DNA from: an uncultured Oscillibacter sp.
Lineage (GTDB): Bacteria; Bacillota; Clostridia; Oscillospirales; Oscillospiraceae
Reading direction: 5' to 3'
Assembly: GCA_910589315.1 (NCBI GenBank)
Contig: CAJUTB010000023.1
Location: 1-42,564 of the forward strand
Length of the DNA: 42,564 nt
The notes below the pieces were generated by a model, which did no database searches, had not been told where the DNA came from, and was given only the letters and a program-made list of their open reading frames with translations. Position 1 is the first letter of the stretch. Every line of letters begins with the position of its first letter. The position numbers were made by a program, and so were the translations under genes. Positions 8,108 to 16,714 of the stretch are shown one piece after another.

Positions 8108-8838
8108 CGGCGGCCTCCGTCTCTGCGGCTGCTCTGGTTTCGGCCTACGAAAATTAACACATAGCGCAGGAGCTGTAAAACGGACATTAAAAGCGCGGCA
8201 ACGTATGTCAGAGCCGCCGCCCGCAGGACCTTTCTTGCGCCCCGCAGTTCGCCGCCGTCCAAAAGCCCCTGGCTTTCAATGGCGTCCAACGCCCGCCGGG
8301 AGGCGTTGAATTCCACTGGAAGCGTCACCAGCTGAAAGATCGTAGTCAGGGAAAAGAGCAGAATGCCGACCAGGAACAGCTTTTGACTGTAAAGCAGCAT
8401 TCCCGCCAGCAGCAGAATAAACGAAAATTTGGAGCCGAACTGTGTCAGCGGCACAATGGCGCTGCGTATGCGAATGGGTGCATAGCCCTGCGCATACTGC
8501 ACCGCATGGCCCGCCTCGTGAGCCGCCACGCCCACCGCCGCGATTGTGGCGGCGCTGTAAACCGGTTCAGAAAGAAAGATGGTGTTGCTCCTAGGGTCAA
8601 AGTGGTCGGTCAGGCTGCCCTGAGTGGGCTGAATCATGACATTGTAAACGCCGCCGGCCCGCAAAACGGCCTCTGCTGCCCGTGCGCCGGTCAGTCCCCG
8701 GCGGTTTGTTCCGGCGCTGTATTTTCGGAAACTGCTGCTCACCTGGAACTGTGCCCAAAGGGACAGCCCAAACACAGGAATCAATAAAATGCAATAGAGA
8801 TTATTTGCTAAGAAGTTACCATAGTTGTTATAAGGCAT
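8104..8838 (-). CDS. Membrane zinc metallopeptidase, YugP/neutral zinc family
   Basis: 244 residues. Seen: an N-terminal hydrophobic helix (LYCILLIPVFGLSLWAQ), the zinc motif HEAGH (in VGVAAHEAGHAVQYAQ), and two or three more hydrophobic stretches (FSFILLLAGMLLY, FLVGILLFSLTTIFQLVTLPVEF, LTYVAALLMSVLQLLRYVLIF). The sequence NTIFLSEPVYSAATIAAVGVAAHEAGHA is typical of the YugP family of integral-membrane zinc peptidases. Substrate unknown. It sits between fmt and rsmB, which are adjacent in B. subtilis, and shares a four-base overlap with rsmB. Its partners may be membrane or secreted proteins, but nothing here identifies them. Confidence 0.9.
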   Translation of the reverse strand: MPYNNYGNFLANNLYCILLIPVFGLSLWAQFQVSSSFRKYSAGTNRRGLTGARAAEAVLRAGGVYNVMIQPTQGSLTDHFDPRSNTIFLSEPVYSAATIAAVGVAAHEAGHAVQYAQGYAPIRIRSAIVPLTQFGSKFSFILLLAGMLLYSQKLFLVGILLFSLTTIFQLVTLPVEFNASRRALDAIESQGLLDGGELRGARKVLRAAALTYVAALLMSVLQLLRYVLIFVGRNQSSRRDGGRR

Positions 8839-8862
8839 AATATTCCTCGAATTTTAGGATTC

Positions 8863-9783
8863 TTACCGTTGGATAGGGTTTCCCAGCAGGTAAGCCGCCG
8901 CCGTCATACGCTTGCCGCCGGCGGTCTGAAGTTCGGTAATGCGGAGGGCTTTGCCATCGCCGCAGGCAATGTCAATTCCCTGCTTTCCCGCCGCCACAAT
9001 CACGCCGGGATATGCCTGAACGGCCTCTCCTGTCTCCACGGCGGCAAAGAGCTTAATCCGGTTGCCGTCTATCACGTCCGTGGAAGCGCAGGGCCAGGGA
9101 ATCAGTCCCCGTATCTGACAGCTGATTTCATGAGCCGTCCGGGTCCAGTCCACATGGGACAGCGTTTTATCCAGCATTGGCGCGTAAGTGTGCCTGGCAT
9201 GGTCCTGGGGCGTTCGGGAAGCGGTTCCAGCAGCCAAAGCCGTAACGGTTTCCGAAAGAGCCTCCGCCCCCAGAACCGCCAGACGGGCCGTCAGAGCCTT
9301 GGCATCCTCCGTTTCACCAATAGCAGTGGACTTTTGCAGAATCACGTCCCCCGCGTCCAGTTCCTTTGCCATATACATAATGGAAACGCCGGTTTCTGTT
9401 TCGCCGTTCAAAATGGCCCAATTGATTGGCGCGGCTCCCCGGTACTTCGGCAGCAGGGACGAATGAACGTTGATGGAGCCATAAGGCGGAACCTGAAGAA
9501 TTTCCTCCGGCAGCAGCTTTCCGTAAGCCGCCACAACCGTCAATTCCGGCTTCAGGGAACGTACCAGTTCCAGGGCTTCTTCGTTCCGCAGGGAGACGGG
9601 CTGGTAAACCGTGAGATTCTGCGTCAGCGCATATTCCTTGACCGGCGGAAAGGCCAGCTTATGGCCCCGGTTTTTCGGTTTGTCCGGCTGGGTGAAAACG
9701 CCGCAGATTTCATGCCCGTCCTCTACCAGCCGCCGCAGAGAATCCACCGCAAATTCCGGCGTGCCCATAAAAAGGATTCTCAT
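8863..9783 (-). CDS. fmt: Methionyl-tRNA formyltransferase
   Basis: 306 residues. Formylates initiator Met-tRNA from 10-formyl-tetrahydrofolate. Seen: the N-terminal MRILFMGTPEFAV, the catalytic Asn-His stretch VVAAYGKLLP and INVHSSLLPKYRGAAPINWAI, the catalytic aspartate region (KELDAGDVI), and a C-terminal OB-like tRNA-binding domain from about residue 210. It overlaps def by four bases (ATGA). Together with def it forms the N-formyl cycle: add formyl before initiation, remove it from the new chain. Confidence 0.96.
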   Translation of the reverse strand: MRILFMGTPEFAVDSLRRLVEDGHEICGVFTQPDKPKNRGHKLAFPPVKEYALTQNLTVYQPVSLRNEEALELVRSLKPELTVVAAYGKLLPEEILQVPPYGSINVHSSLLPKYRGAAPINWAILNGETETGVSIMYMAKELDAGDVILQKSTAIGETEDAKALTARLAVLGAEALSETVTALAAGTASRTPQDHARHTYAPMLDKTLSHVDWTRTAHEISCQIRGLIPWPCASTDVIDGNRIKLFAAVETGEAVQAYPGVIVAAGKQGIDIACGDGKALRITELQTAGGKRMTAAAYLLGNPIQR

Positions 9784-10277
9784 GCGTTTTCATCCTCTCC
9801 AAAGTACTCCTCCAGTTCCTCGTCCGTCAGGAAGTGGTCAATATGTTCCGTGTACATATGACCGTCCAGGTGTTCCAGCTCATGGCAGAAGCAGCGGGCG
9901 GTCAGCCCCTCTCCTTCCGCCTCAAACCAGTTTCCGTCCCGGTCCTGGGCACGGACGCGGACCCATGCGGGCCGGGTTACAAGCCCCCATTTCCCTGGAA
10001 TGCTCAGGCAGCCCTCCGGACCAGTCTGCTCGCCCTCCTGGGCCACAATTTCCGGATTTACCAGCTCCATGTATTCTTCCGTGTCCTCGTCCATCACGAT
10101 ACAGGTCCGCCGCAGCACGCCGACCTGGGGCGCGGCCAGACCGGCTCCTCCGGCCTCTTGCAGCGTTTCCATCATGTCGTCCAGCAGCGTGTGCAAGCGG
10201 GCGTTAAAGTCCGTTACCGGACGGCAGACCTTGGTTAAGCAGTCATCCCCCTGCTCCACGATTTTCCGTAATCCCAT
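9780..10277 (-). CDS. def: Peptide deformylase
   Basis: About 165 residues. A metalloenzyme that removes the N-formyl group from new proteins. All three family motifs are present: GGAGLAAPQVGV (motif 1), EGCLSIPG (metal-binding Cys) and CHELEHLDG (HExxH). I chose the ATG at 10275-10277 because MGLRKIVEQGDDCL matches the usual N-terminus and GAGAGG lies nine bases upstream. The frame stays open to an ATG at 10298 that overlaps the priA stop as ATGA; that longer form adds seven residues and has a poor ribosome binding site. Confidence 0.94.
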   Translation of the reverse strand: MGLRKIVEQGDDCLTKVCRPVTDFNARLHTLLDDMMETLQEAGGAGLAAPQVGVLRRTCIVMDEDTEEYMELVNPEIVAQEGEQTGPEGCLSIPGKWGLVTRPAWVRVRAQDRDGNWFEAEGEGLTARCFCHELEHLDGHMYTEHIDHFLTDEELEEYFGEDENA

Positions 10278-10294
10278 AGCGAAAAGCCTCTCTT

Positions 10295-12748
10295 TCATTC
10301 CGATGTATTGCAGCTTGCAGAAATATGAAGTCCGCGGTTTGTGCGGCTCCCGGCGAAATCTTTCAGCAGGCGGCTGATCTGATCCCGCGTTGTTTTGTCG
10401 TTTTTTCCAACCAGCAGCAGCCGGTAGCGGTAACGGCTGTTAAGCCGCAGAACCGGTGCTGGCGCGGGGCCTAACACCTCCGGCTCAGGGCTTCCGTCGT
10501 AAAGATACCGCAGAACCTCCCGCACGCCCATAGCGGCCCGCAGCACGGCCCCTTCTTCCAGCCCGGAGACGGTAATGGTAAACAGGTCCGCAAAAGGCGG
10601 ACACCGCCGCAGCTCCCGCATCCGGATTTCGCCTTCGTAAAACCGGTCATAATCCTGGTTGGCGGCGCATTGAATCACATCGTTATTCGGCGTGTAAGTC
10701 TGAATGACGGCCCGGCCGGTTTTTCCGCCGCGGCCTGCGCGGCCAACCACCTGCGTCAGCAGGCTGAACGTCCGCTCCGCGGCCCGGAAGTGGTCGACGT
10801 ACAGCGACAGATCCGCCGACAGCACGCCCACCAGCGTCACATTCTCAAAATCCAGACCCTTCGTCACCATCTGCGTCCCAAGCAGAATCGGAATCCGTTC
10901 CTTTTCAAAACGGGCCAAAAGCGTTTCGTGTCCGCCGGAAGCGGTGTCCGCATCCATACGCAGGATGCCGGTCCCTGGAAACAGCCGCTCCAATTCCGCT
11001 TCGACCTTCTGCGTGCCGGTCCCGATTTGTTTCATGATGCCGCCGCATTCGGGGCAATCCTCCGGCGCGGGACGGGAATAGCCGCAGTAATGGCACATCA
11101 GCCGTCCGTTTGCAGAGTGGTACGTCAGCGCGGCCGTACACCGCGGACACTCCGGCACATAACCGCACTCGCCGCAGAGCAGCATCCGGCTGTTTCCGCG
11201 GCGGTTCAGAAACAGGATGCTTTGCTCGCCCTGTTCCAAATTCCGCGTCAGTTCCCGGCGGAGGTCCCCTCCAATCAATCCGGGATTTCCGGCCTTGATC
11301 TCTTGCCGCAGGTCGGCAACCAGAACGTTTGGCAGGCTGTGCGCGTTGTAGCGGCGGCGTAAAACCGCCTTGCGGTAAACTCCGTTTTCCGCGGCCCAGG
11401 CGGTTTCGATAGACGGCGTTGCAGACCCCAGCACCAGGACCGCCTTATCTCTGGCGCAGAGATATTTGGCAATGTCCCTGGTGTGGTATTGCGGAGCGTT
11501 TTCAGACTGATAACTGCTCTCCTGCTCCTCATCCAGAATAATCAGCCCCAGATTTTGCAGAGGGGCGAAAATTGCGGACCGGGTCCCCAAAACCACCCGA
11601 ACCTCTCCCCGCCGGATACGCTTCCACTGGTCATAGCGTTCCGTCATACGGAGGCCGCTGTGGAGCATGGCGACGTTTTCCCCAAAATAGGAGGAGAATT
11701 TCCGCATCATCTGCGGCGTCAGCACAATTTCCGGCACCAGAACGGCCGCAGTCCGCCCCATGGACAGTATTTCCTGAACCAGCCGTAAATAGACCTGTGT
11801 TTTTCCGCTGCCGGTAACGCCGTAAAGCAGCGCGGCGGCAGCTTTCCGGGGTTCCGTCAGGGATAGGACGGTTTCAAAGGCCGACTGCTGTTCGTCGTTG
11901 AGAACAATGGGCGGACCAGGCTCCACGGCTGTGGGAACCGGGACGCGCAGTTCCTCCATCTCGGAAAAGATCAGTAATCCATCCTTCTCCATGTTCTTCA
12001 AAACCTGGGCGGAAGCCCCAGTAAAATAGGTCAATTCAGAACAGGCGGTTTTCCCGTTTGCGGCTAGCAGACGGACCACCTCGGATCGCGCCGGAGAGGA
12101 TTTTTTCTTGGCCTCCGCCGCCGCCAAGGCGTCCTCCGCACGTATGGCAAGCTCTGCCATACGGCGATTTTTGTCGGCAGTCTTACGAGCCGCCGCAGCC
12201 TCCCGCCAGACGGCTCCCGCGTTTTGCAGCGCGTTCAGCGTAAAGACGGTTTCGCTACCGCAAAGCTCCCGCAGCTTTTCCAGCTCCGCGCTGCCCCCCA
12301 GGGACCGCAGAGCCTCCACCATTGCCGGGCCGCGTTTTACGCCGCTGGCGGCGGCGTCCAGAACCTCCGGGGCCAGGTCCGCCGTCAAATGCCAGATTTC
12401 CTGAATCCGATACCACAGCCCCGCGGGGAGAATGACCCGTAGCGCCTCGAACATGGTGCAGAAATAACGCTGCCGCATCCATAGGGCCAAAGAAATTCCG
12501 CGCTTATCCAGCACAGGTTCCCGATCTAAAACGCTGTTCAGGGGCTTGAGCTTGGGCGTTTTTATCCCCTCGCGCCGCGAGAGAATCATTCCCTCGGACA
12601 GCCGGTTTCCCCGGCCAAAGGGAACCGTCACCCGAACGCCGGGAAGGGCCGTATCCGCCATGCCCTCCGGGACCAGATAATCATAAGGCTTATCAATGGA
12701 ATAGGGCGCGGCGCTGACCGCGACCTTGACGATCATTGCGGCCTCCAT
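10295..12748 (-). CDS. priA: PriA, primosomal replication-restart helicase
   Basis: 817 residues. A 3'-5' superfamily 2 helicase that reloads the replisome at stalled forks. Seen: the N-terminal DNA-binding domain (VKVAVSAAPYSIDKPYDYLVP), Walker A YGVTGSGKTQVYL, Walker B LDEEQE in place of the usual DEEH, the motif VLGSATPS, paired zinc-binding cysteines (CGECGYVPECPRC, then CHYCG and CPECGG) and the C-terminal GRAGRG helicase motif. DEEQ instead of DEEH in Walker B is visible and slightly unusual. ATG codons at 12748 and 12736 both have ribosome binding sites, so the start may be four residues later. Confidence 0.96.
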   Translation of the reverse strand: MEAAMIVKVAVSAAPYSIDKPYDYLVPEGMADTALPGVRVTVPFGRGNRLSEGMILSRREGIKTPKLKPLNSVLDREPVLDKRGISLALWMRQRYFCTMFEALRVILPAGLWYRIQEIWHLTADLAPEVLDAAASGVKRGPAMVEALRSLGGSAELEKLRELCGSETVFTLNALQNAGAVWREAAAARKTADKNRRMAELAIRAEDALAAAEAKKKSSPARSEVVRLLAANGKTACSELTYFTGASAQVLKNMEKDGLLIFSEMEELRVPVPTAVEPGPPIVLNDEQQSAFETVLSLTEPRKAAAALLYGVTGSGKTQVYLRLVQEILSMGRTAAVLVPEIVLTPQMMRKFSSYFGENVAMLHSGLRMTERYDQWKRIRRGEVRVVLGTRSAIFAPLQNLGLIILDEEQESSYQSENAPQYHTRDIAKYLCARDKAVLVLGSATPSIETAWAAENGVYRKAVLRRRYNAHSLPNVLVADLRQEIKAGNPGLIGGDLRRELTRNLEQGEQSILFLNRRGNSRMLLCGECGYVPECPRCTAALTYHSANGRLMCHYCGYSRPAPEDCPECGGIMKQIGTGTQKVEAELERLFPGTGILRMDADTASGGHETLLARFEKERIPILLGTQMVTKGLDFENVTLVGVLSADLSLYVDHFRAAERTFSLLTQVVGRAGRGGKTGRAVIQTYTPNNDVIQCAANQDYDRFYEGEIRMRELRRCPPFADLFTITVSGLEEGAVLRAAMGVREVLRYLYDGSPEPEVLGPAPAPVLRLNSRYRYRLLLVGKNDKTTRDQISRLLKDFAGSRTNRGLHISASCNTSE

Positions 12749-12769
12749 TGCCTCGCCCCTCCCTTCGTG

Positions 12770-12991
12770 TTATTCCCCGTTCTCTGCAATGTCCAGATTC
12801 ATGCTTGTCGCGTCCAGTTTTCCGTCAGCCACTTCGTTGATGGCAATTGTGACCGGCTTTTCGTCCAGGTGCAGCCCTAGACGGTCGGCATCCTCAGCGA
12901 TCTGGCGGGCGCGGCGGGCAACCACCGTCACCAGCATATAACGATTTGGGATATAGGAATTCAGTTTGCTCATGGCAGGATACAGCATCAT
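12770..12991 (-). CDS. rpoZ: RNA polymerase omega subunit
   Basis: 73 residues. Helps RNA polymerase assembly and, in many bacteria, forms part of a (p)ppGpp site. Seen: the N-terminal MMLYPAMSKL, the core RYMLVTVVARRARQIAE and EKPVTIAINEVADGKL, which are the most conserved parts of the family. GGAAGGAG lies ten bases before the first of two ATG codons. It sits between gmk and priA, the common Firmicutes order. Confidence 0.95.
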   Translation of the reverse strand: MMLYPAMSKLNSYIPNRYMLVTVVARRARQIAEDADRLGLHLDEKPVTIAINEVADGKLDATSMNLDIAENGE

Positions 12992-13051
12992 AATTTATCG
13001 ACTCCTTCCGCCGCCACCTGGACGGCCTGTTGTATTTTGAAAAACCGCGGG

Positions 13052-13645
13052 TTATGTTCCGATCATTTCCATGCGTTCCATTACGCGGCAGTGTTCCGCC
13101 GTCAGAATGGCGTCCAGCTCCCGGGCGGCGTTTTCAACGGTATCGTTGATGACCACGTAATGATATGCGTCGGCAGACTGGAACTCCACCTTTGCCCGCT
13201 GAAGCCGCTCCTGAATTTTTTCCGGGCGGTCGGTGCCGCGGAGCGTCAGGCGTTGTTCCAACGCCTCCCAGCTGGGGGGCGCAATGAAAATGAGAATGGT
13301 CTCCGGTCTTTTTTCCGCAACCTGCAACGCGCCCTGAACGTCGATTTCCAGGATCACGTCCTGGCCCTCGTCCATGGCGGAATCCACGAATTTTTTCGGC
13401 GTGCCGTAAAAATTGCCGACGTATTCCGCGTATTCCAGAAACGCATCCTGGGCGATCCACTCCTGAAAGACAGATTTTTCCAAGAAATGGTAGTGTATGC
13501 CGTCTTCCTCGCCGGGCCGGGCGGTCCGTGTAGTAGCGGATACGGAAACATACACATTCTTCCTCTGCTCCAAAAGCGCTTTCAGTACCGTGCCCTTTCC
13601 GACGCCGGAAGGGCCGGATATGACGAATGTCTTTCCTTTTCTCAT
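13052..13645 (-). CDS. gmk: Guanylate kinase
   Basis: 197 residues. Phosphorylates GMP to GDP. Seen: P-loop ISGPSGVGKGT at residues 9-19, the GMP-binding region TTRTARPGEEDGIHYHFL, and FLEYAEYVGNFYGTPKKFVD and DVILEIDVQGA. The enzyme is a main target of (p)ppGpp in Firmicutes, which gives sense to its pairing with rpoZ. ATGA overlap with remA upstream; 60 bp, the largest gap in this run, separate it from rpoZ. Confidence 0.97.
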   Translation of the reverse strand: MRKGKTFVISGPSGVGKGTVLKALLEQRKNVYVSVSATTRTARPGEEDGIHYHFLEKSVFQEWIAQDAFLEYAEYVGNFYGTPKKFVDSAMDEGQDVILEIDVQGALQVAEKRPETILIFIAPPSWEALEQRLTLRGTDRPEKIQERLQRAKVEFQSADAYHYVVINDTVENAARELDAILTAEHCRVMERMEMIGT

Positions 13646-13884
13646 ACTTCCTCCTTTTCCGGCTCCGGCTGGAATTTCTCCAGCGGCAGGGCCGACAATA
13701 CGACATGGTCGCTGTCCATGATAAAGATAGACGCGGTTTTCCGCCCATAGGTAGCGTCGATCAGCACGCCCCGTTCCCGGCTCTCCTGCACCATGCGCCG
13801 GATGGGAGCTGAATCCGGGCTGACCACCGCCACAACCCGTTCCCGAGAAACCAGGTTGCCAAATCCAATATTGATCAGTTTCAT
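13642..13884 (-). CDS. remA: RemA/DUF370 DNA-binding regulator
   Basis: 80 residues. Seen: MKLINIGFGNLVSRERVVAVVSPDSAP at the N-terminus (start), RRMVQESRERGVLIDATYGRKT and AIFIMDSDHVVLSAL-like C-terminal strand, the full DUF370 pattern. In B. subtilis RemA forms ring-like oligomers that bind DNA and activate biofilm matrix and osmolyte genes; the arginines of RERG-type stretches contact DNA. The ATG at 13882-13884 has GGAG five bases upstream; a GTG two codons earlier would overlap the yicC stop. The yicC-remA-gmk-rpoZ-priA order is the usual Firmicutes one, as in yloC-remA-gmk. Confidence 0.93.
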   Translation of the reverse strand: MKLINIGFGNLVSRERVVAVVSPDSAPIRRMVQESRERGVLIDATYGRKTASIFIMDSDHVVLSALPLEKFQPEPEKEEV

Positions 13885-13886
13885 AA

Positions 13887-14768
13887 TCACTCCACGTTCT
13901 GAACCTGTTCCCGAATTTTTTCCACTTCAGCTTTCAGGTTTACTACCATCTGAGCAATGGACACATTGCTGCATTTCGATCCAATCGTATTGGCCTCCCG
14001 GTTGATCTCCTGAATGAGAAAATCCATCTTCCGGCCAATCGGCTCTCCGGCCTCCAGCATGGTGCGGAACTGAGCGACATGGCTCCGCAGGCGGACGGTT
14101 TCTTCGTCCACGGCCACCTTGTCGGCATAGATCGCGGCTTCCGTCAAAATGCGCTGGGGATCGATGGAGACATTTTGCAGGACCTCCTGCATTCGGGCCG
14201 TCAGCTTCCGGCGGTACTCCGCCACGGTTTCCGGAGAACGCGCCTCCACCTGACCGGTCAGCGTTTCGATTGTGGTCAGGCGGCTGCCGATGTCCTCCGC
14301 GAGCTTTGCGCCCTCCACCTCCCGCATGGCGCGAAAGGCCGACAGGGCTTCTTCCAGCACCGCACAGAGGTCGGCCCGGATGGTGTCCAAATCTTCATCC
14401 GACTTGGTGACGGTCAGAACGTCCGGGAACCGCGCCAGGACTTCCGGCGTGACCTTATAAGCCGTGGGACCGCAAACCTCCGCCAGTTCGTTCAGGGCGG
14501 CGGCATATTCGCCCGCCAGATCCCGGTTGACAGTGACCTTTGTCACGCCTGCGGCGGAGGCGTCCACCGTGATGAACACATCCACCTTTCCGCGGGAAAC
14601 CGACTGCTGTACGCACTGCTTCACCGCGTCCTCCGCAAAGGCGTACAGCCGCGGCAGCTTCACCACGCAGTCCAGATACCGGTTGTTGACGGCCCGGATC
14701 TCTACGGTAATATCCCGGTTGTTCCGGGTTTCTCGCGCCCGGCCATAGCCGGTCATGCTTTTGATCAA
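13887..14768 (-). CDS. YicC/YloC-family endoribonuclease
   Basis: 293 residues. Seen: the diagnostic N-terminus MIKSMTGYGRA and EIRAVNNRYLDCVVKLP, and the C-terminal RKMDFLIQEINREANTIGSKC followed by a helical tail. The family cleaves RNA and in E. coli acts on a small RNA; in B. subtilis YloC is a manganese-dependent ribonuclease. The neighbours remA and gmk are conserved partners. Start chosen at the ATG at the head of the conserved N-terminus. Confidence 0.94.
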   Translation of the reverse strand: MIKSMTGYGRARETRNNRDITVEIRAVNNRYLDCVVKLPRLYAFAEDAVKQCVQQSVSRGKVDVFITVDASAAGVTKVTVNRDLAGEYAAALNELAEVCGPTAYKVTPEVLARFPDVLTVTKSDEDLDTIRADLCAVLEEALSAFRAMREVEGAKLAEDIGSRLTTIETLTGQVEARSPETVAEYRRKLTARMQEVLQNVSIDPQRILTEAAIYADKVAVDEETVRLRSHVAQFRTMLEAGEPIGRKMDFLIQEINREANTIGSKCSNVSIAQMVVNLKAEVEKIREQVQNVE

Positions 14769-14788
14769 CGTATTTTCCCCCTAATTTA

Positions 14789-15406
14789 TCAAATAAAAAA
14801 GCACCAGCTGCCGGCAGGACAGCAAAACGGATACAGACAGCACCAGGGCCAGCAGGGATTTGCGGTACAGAGCGTGCCGAACGGATCGCCGTTGGGCCGG
14901 TAGGGCGACCGGGGACCGTTTTCCATGAAGTCCAGCGTCTGCCGGTACTCCGGGTTCCCAGGGTCCATCTGACAGGCGGTTTCGTAATACCGCCGCGCCT
15001 CGTCCATCCAGCCCCGCCGGTAACACACGGCCCCCTTGAGAAAATTCCACTCCGCGCAGTGGTCGCCATAGTTGGTCAGGAGCGCGTCCGCACGGTTCAG
15101 ATCACCGCTCTGAATGGCCAAACGGACCTGTTGGAAAACGACTGCGCTGCCGCCGTAGGACGTCTGCTGCTGATAGCCGCCATAACCGCCGTAGCCGCTG
15201 GAAGCGCGTCCGCCGCCGCTGCGGCGTTTTGTGATCTCCTCGTAAGCGGCGTTGATCTCTTTCATTTTTTCCTGAGCCAGGTCAGCCAGGGGATTGTCAT
15301 GGTAATTGTCCGGATGATATTTCCGGGCAAGATCCCGGTAGGCCCGTTTCACTTCGTCATCCGTGGCGTTTTCTGGAATACCCAGAATTTGATAGGGGTC
15401 ATTCAT
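14789..15406 (-). CDS. J-domain protein with TPR-like middle and Cys-rich tail
   Basis: 205 residues. Residues 1-62 form a J-domain with the HPD motif (RKYHPDNYHDNP), so it should stimulate an Hsp70 partner. A Gly/Tyr/Ser linker follows (about 65-88), then two helical hairpins of TPR type (NRADALLTNYGDHCAEWNFLKGAVCYRRG, then a DEARRYYETACQMDPGNPEYRQ stretch). The last 30 residues are rich in Cys and aromatic residues (CTANPCWPWCCLYPFCC), perhaps binding metal or a membrane. This architecture is common in Clostridia with unknown client. It overlaps the upstream gene by eight bases. The same DNA in another frame encodes a hydrophobic tail; see rejected items. Confidence 0.88.
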   Translation of the reverse strand: MNDPYQILGIPENATDDEVKRAYRDLARKYHPDNYHDNPLADLAQEKMKEINAAYEEITKRRSGGGRASSGYGGYGGYQQQTSYGGSAVVFQQVRLAIQSGDLNRADALLTNYGDHCAEWNFLKGAVCYRRGWMDEARRYYETACQMDPGNPEYRQTLDFMENGPRSPYRPNGDPFGTLCTANPCWPWCCLYPFCCPAGSWCFFI

Positions 15407-16277
15407 GCGTCTCTCTCCTGCGTCTTTCTTTTTTCTTCATGCCGTCCAGAACCGCCCTGCCCATTTGGAACAGCCCTGTATAAAGGGTTTCCTGTAAAAC
15501 CGGCGTCCAAACGCCGAAATCCCACAGCTCAAAGGCGGTCGTCATCATATGAATGGAGTGGTCCAGGGTAACGGCGAATTCCTTCCGGCTTTCCGGCGTC
15601 CAAAGGCCGTCCTGCAAGCCGTACCGCAAAGCTACGGGATTGTAGCGGCCATGGAGGGCGTCTTCCTTCAGGTCGTCCGCCGCATCCACCAGATACACCC
15701 AGCGGCCCAGGTGGTACAAAAGCTGTTCCAGCACCCGCCGCCGGACCGGGTTGTCCACTTCCTCCGCCGCCCCTTGCAGCAGTACGGCAAAAACATCCGC
15801 CGCCTGATCCAGAGACGGACAGCGTTCCCGTTCCAGGGCCGAGAGCTGTTCCAACTGCCGGCGGGTATTGGCATCAAAGGCCGGCCGCACTTCCGCCGCC
15901 CGGCGGTACGCCGGTTCCAGGACGGCGGAGAGGCCCCGGTATTGCAAACCATGGAACCAGTCGTGATCCTCCACGCCGTCGCGGAGCTGCCAATAGGCCA
16001 GAATAACGCTCTCGTCTGCCGCCAGATCAAAAGCGGGGTGTTCGCCAAGATATTCCCGCCGGTGCAGAGGGCTGGCGAGGCAGCGTCTGCGCTTGTATAG
16101 CCCCTCCTCTCCACTGGAAAGGAGAATTGCCAGATAGGTGAAATCATAATTCAAAATGAACCGGGCGGCGGAACCGCAGCGGCGTCCCAGCGTATGGCAC
16201 AGGCCGCAGTATGCGCGGCGGAACCGTTCCAATTCCTCGGCCGGGAGGGAACCCGGCGGCCGGACATAACCAAACAC
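15399..16277 (-). CDS. DUF5685 family protein, unknown function
   Basis: 292 residues. Seen: FGYVRP, then YCGLCHTLGRRCGSAARFILNYDFTYLAIL, the hallmark of DUF5685, and further His/Cys/Asp positions (HRREYLGEHPAFDLAADESVILAYWQ, LVDAADDLKEDALHGRYNP) that resemble the acidic motifs of helical isoprenoid-synthase-like folds; that resemblance is only by eye. No signal peptide. The start is GTG at 16275-16277, one base past the stop of the upstream gene, with a weak ribosome binding site. It precedes the J-domain gene, a pairing often seen in Clostridia, but its job is not known. Confidence 0.85.
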   Translation of the reverse strand: MFGYVRPPGSLPAEELERFRRAYCGLCHTLGRRCGSAARFILNYDFTYLAILLSSGEEGLYKRRRCLASPLHRREYLGEHPAFDLAADESVILAYWQLRDGVEDHDWFHGLQYRGLSAVLEPAYRRAAEVRPAFDANTRRQLEQLSALERERCPSLDQAADVFAVLLQGAAEEVDNPVRRRVLEQLLYHLGRWVYLVDAADDLKEDALHGRYNPVALRYGLQDGLWTPESRKEFAVTLDHSIHMMTTAFELWDFGVWTPVLQETLYTGLFQMGRAVLDGMKKKERRRRETHE

Positions 16278-16278
16278 G

Positions 16279-16689
16279 TCAGAACAGCCGCACGATGGTG
16301 AAGGACAGGCCGCCCCGCGCCTTCAGCTTCCGGTCATATGAAATCGCAACCAGCACGCCTGCGGCAAACCCGACGGCGGCGGTCAGATAGTGAATGCCAA
16401 CGCTGGCGGTGAGCAGAGCCGCGGCGAGATAGCCCGCCAAAAACAGGGCTACGGGAATCAGGTATACCAAAGCGATAATCCGTAACATCTTTTGGGTGCT
16501 GCTCTCCACAACCACCTTTTGTCCGGGCCGTGCGCCGATGGCATTGACGGCTTTCGCCTGCACCGCCGTTCCGTTGACGCCACACCCGGCGCATTCTTCG
16601 CAGTCATGGCCGCAGGCGGTTTTCCGGGGCACGGAAATAACGGCATAGCGGTCGTCTAAGATCCGTTCGACCGTTGCAATCTGTGTCAT
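16279..16689 (-). CDS. RseC/SoxR-reducing-type membrane protein
   Basis: 136 residues. Seen: an N-terminal MTQIATVERILDDRYAVI, a cysteine cluster CGHDCEECAGC at about residues 23-33, the stretch RPGQKVVVESSTQKML and two membrane helices (ALVYLIPVALFLAGYLAAALL and YLTAAVGFAAGVLVAISY). This is the RseC/MucC layout; RseC in Proteobacteria affects sigma-E and SoxR reduction, and relatives accompany Rnf complexes. There is no Rnf gene here. The ATG at 16687-16689 has GGAGG seven bases upstream; a longer open frame reaching into cdaR is not supported. Confidence 0.88.
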   Translation of the reverse strand: MTQIATVERILDDRYAVISVPRKTACGHDCEECAGCGVNGTAVQAKAVNAIGARPGQKVVVESSTQKMLRIIALVYLIPVALFLAGYLAAALLTASVGIHYLTAAVGFAAGVLVAISYDRKLKARGGLSFTIVRLF

Positions 16690-16714
16690 GGTTTTCCTCC
16701 GTTCGTGGCGTTTG

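Noticed and set aside
14781..15050. Alternative frame over the end of the J-domain gene encoding a membrane helix, as if a frameshift added a tail
   Set aside because: The zero frame ends in a Cys-rich tail of the kind seen in this protein family, and I see no slippery site. The hydrophobic alternative is likely a by-product of the codon pattern, though a comparison with relatives would settle it.
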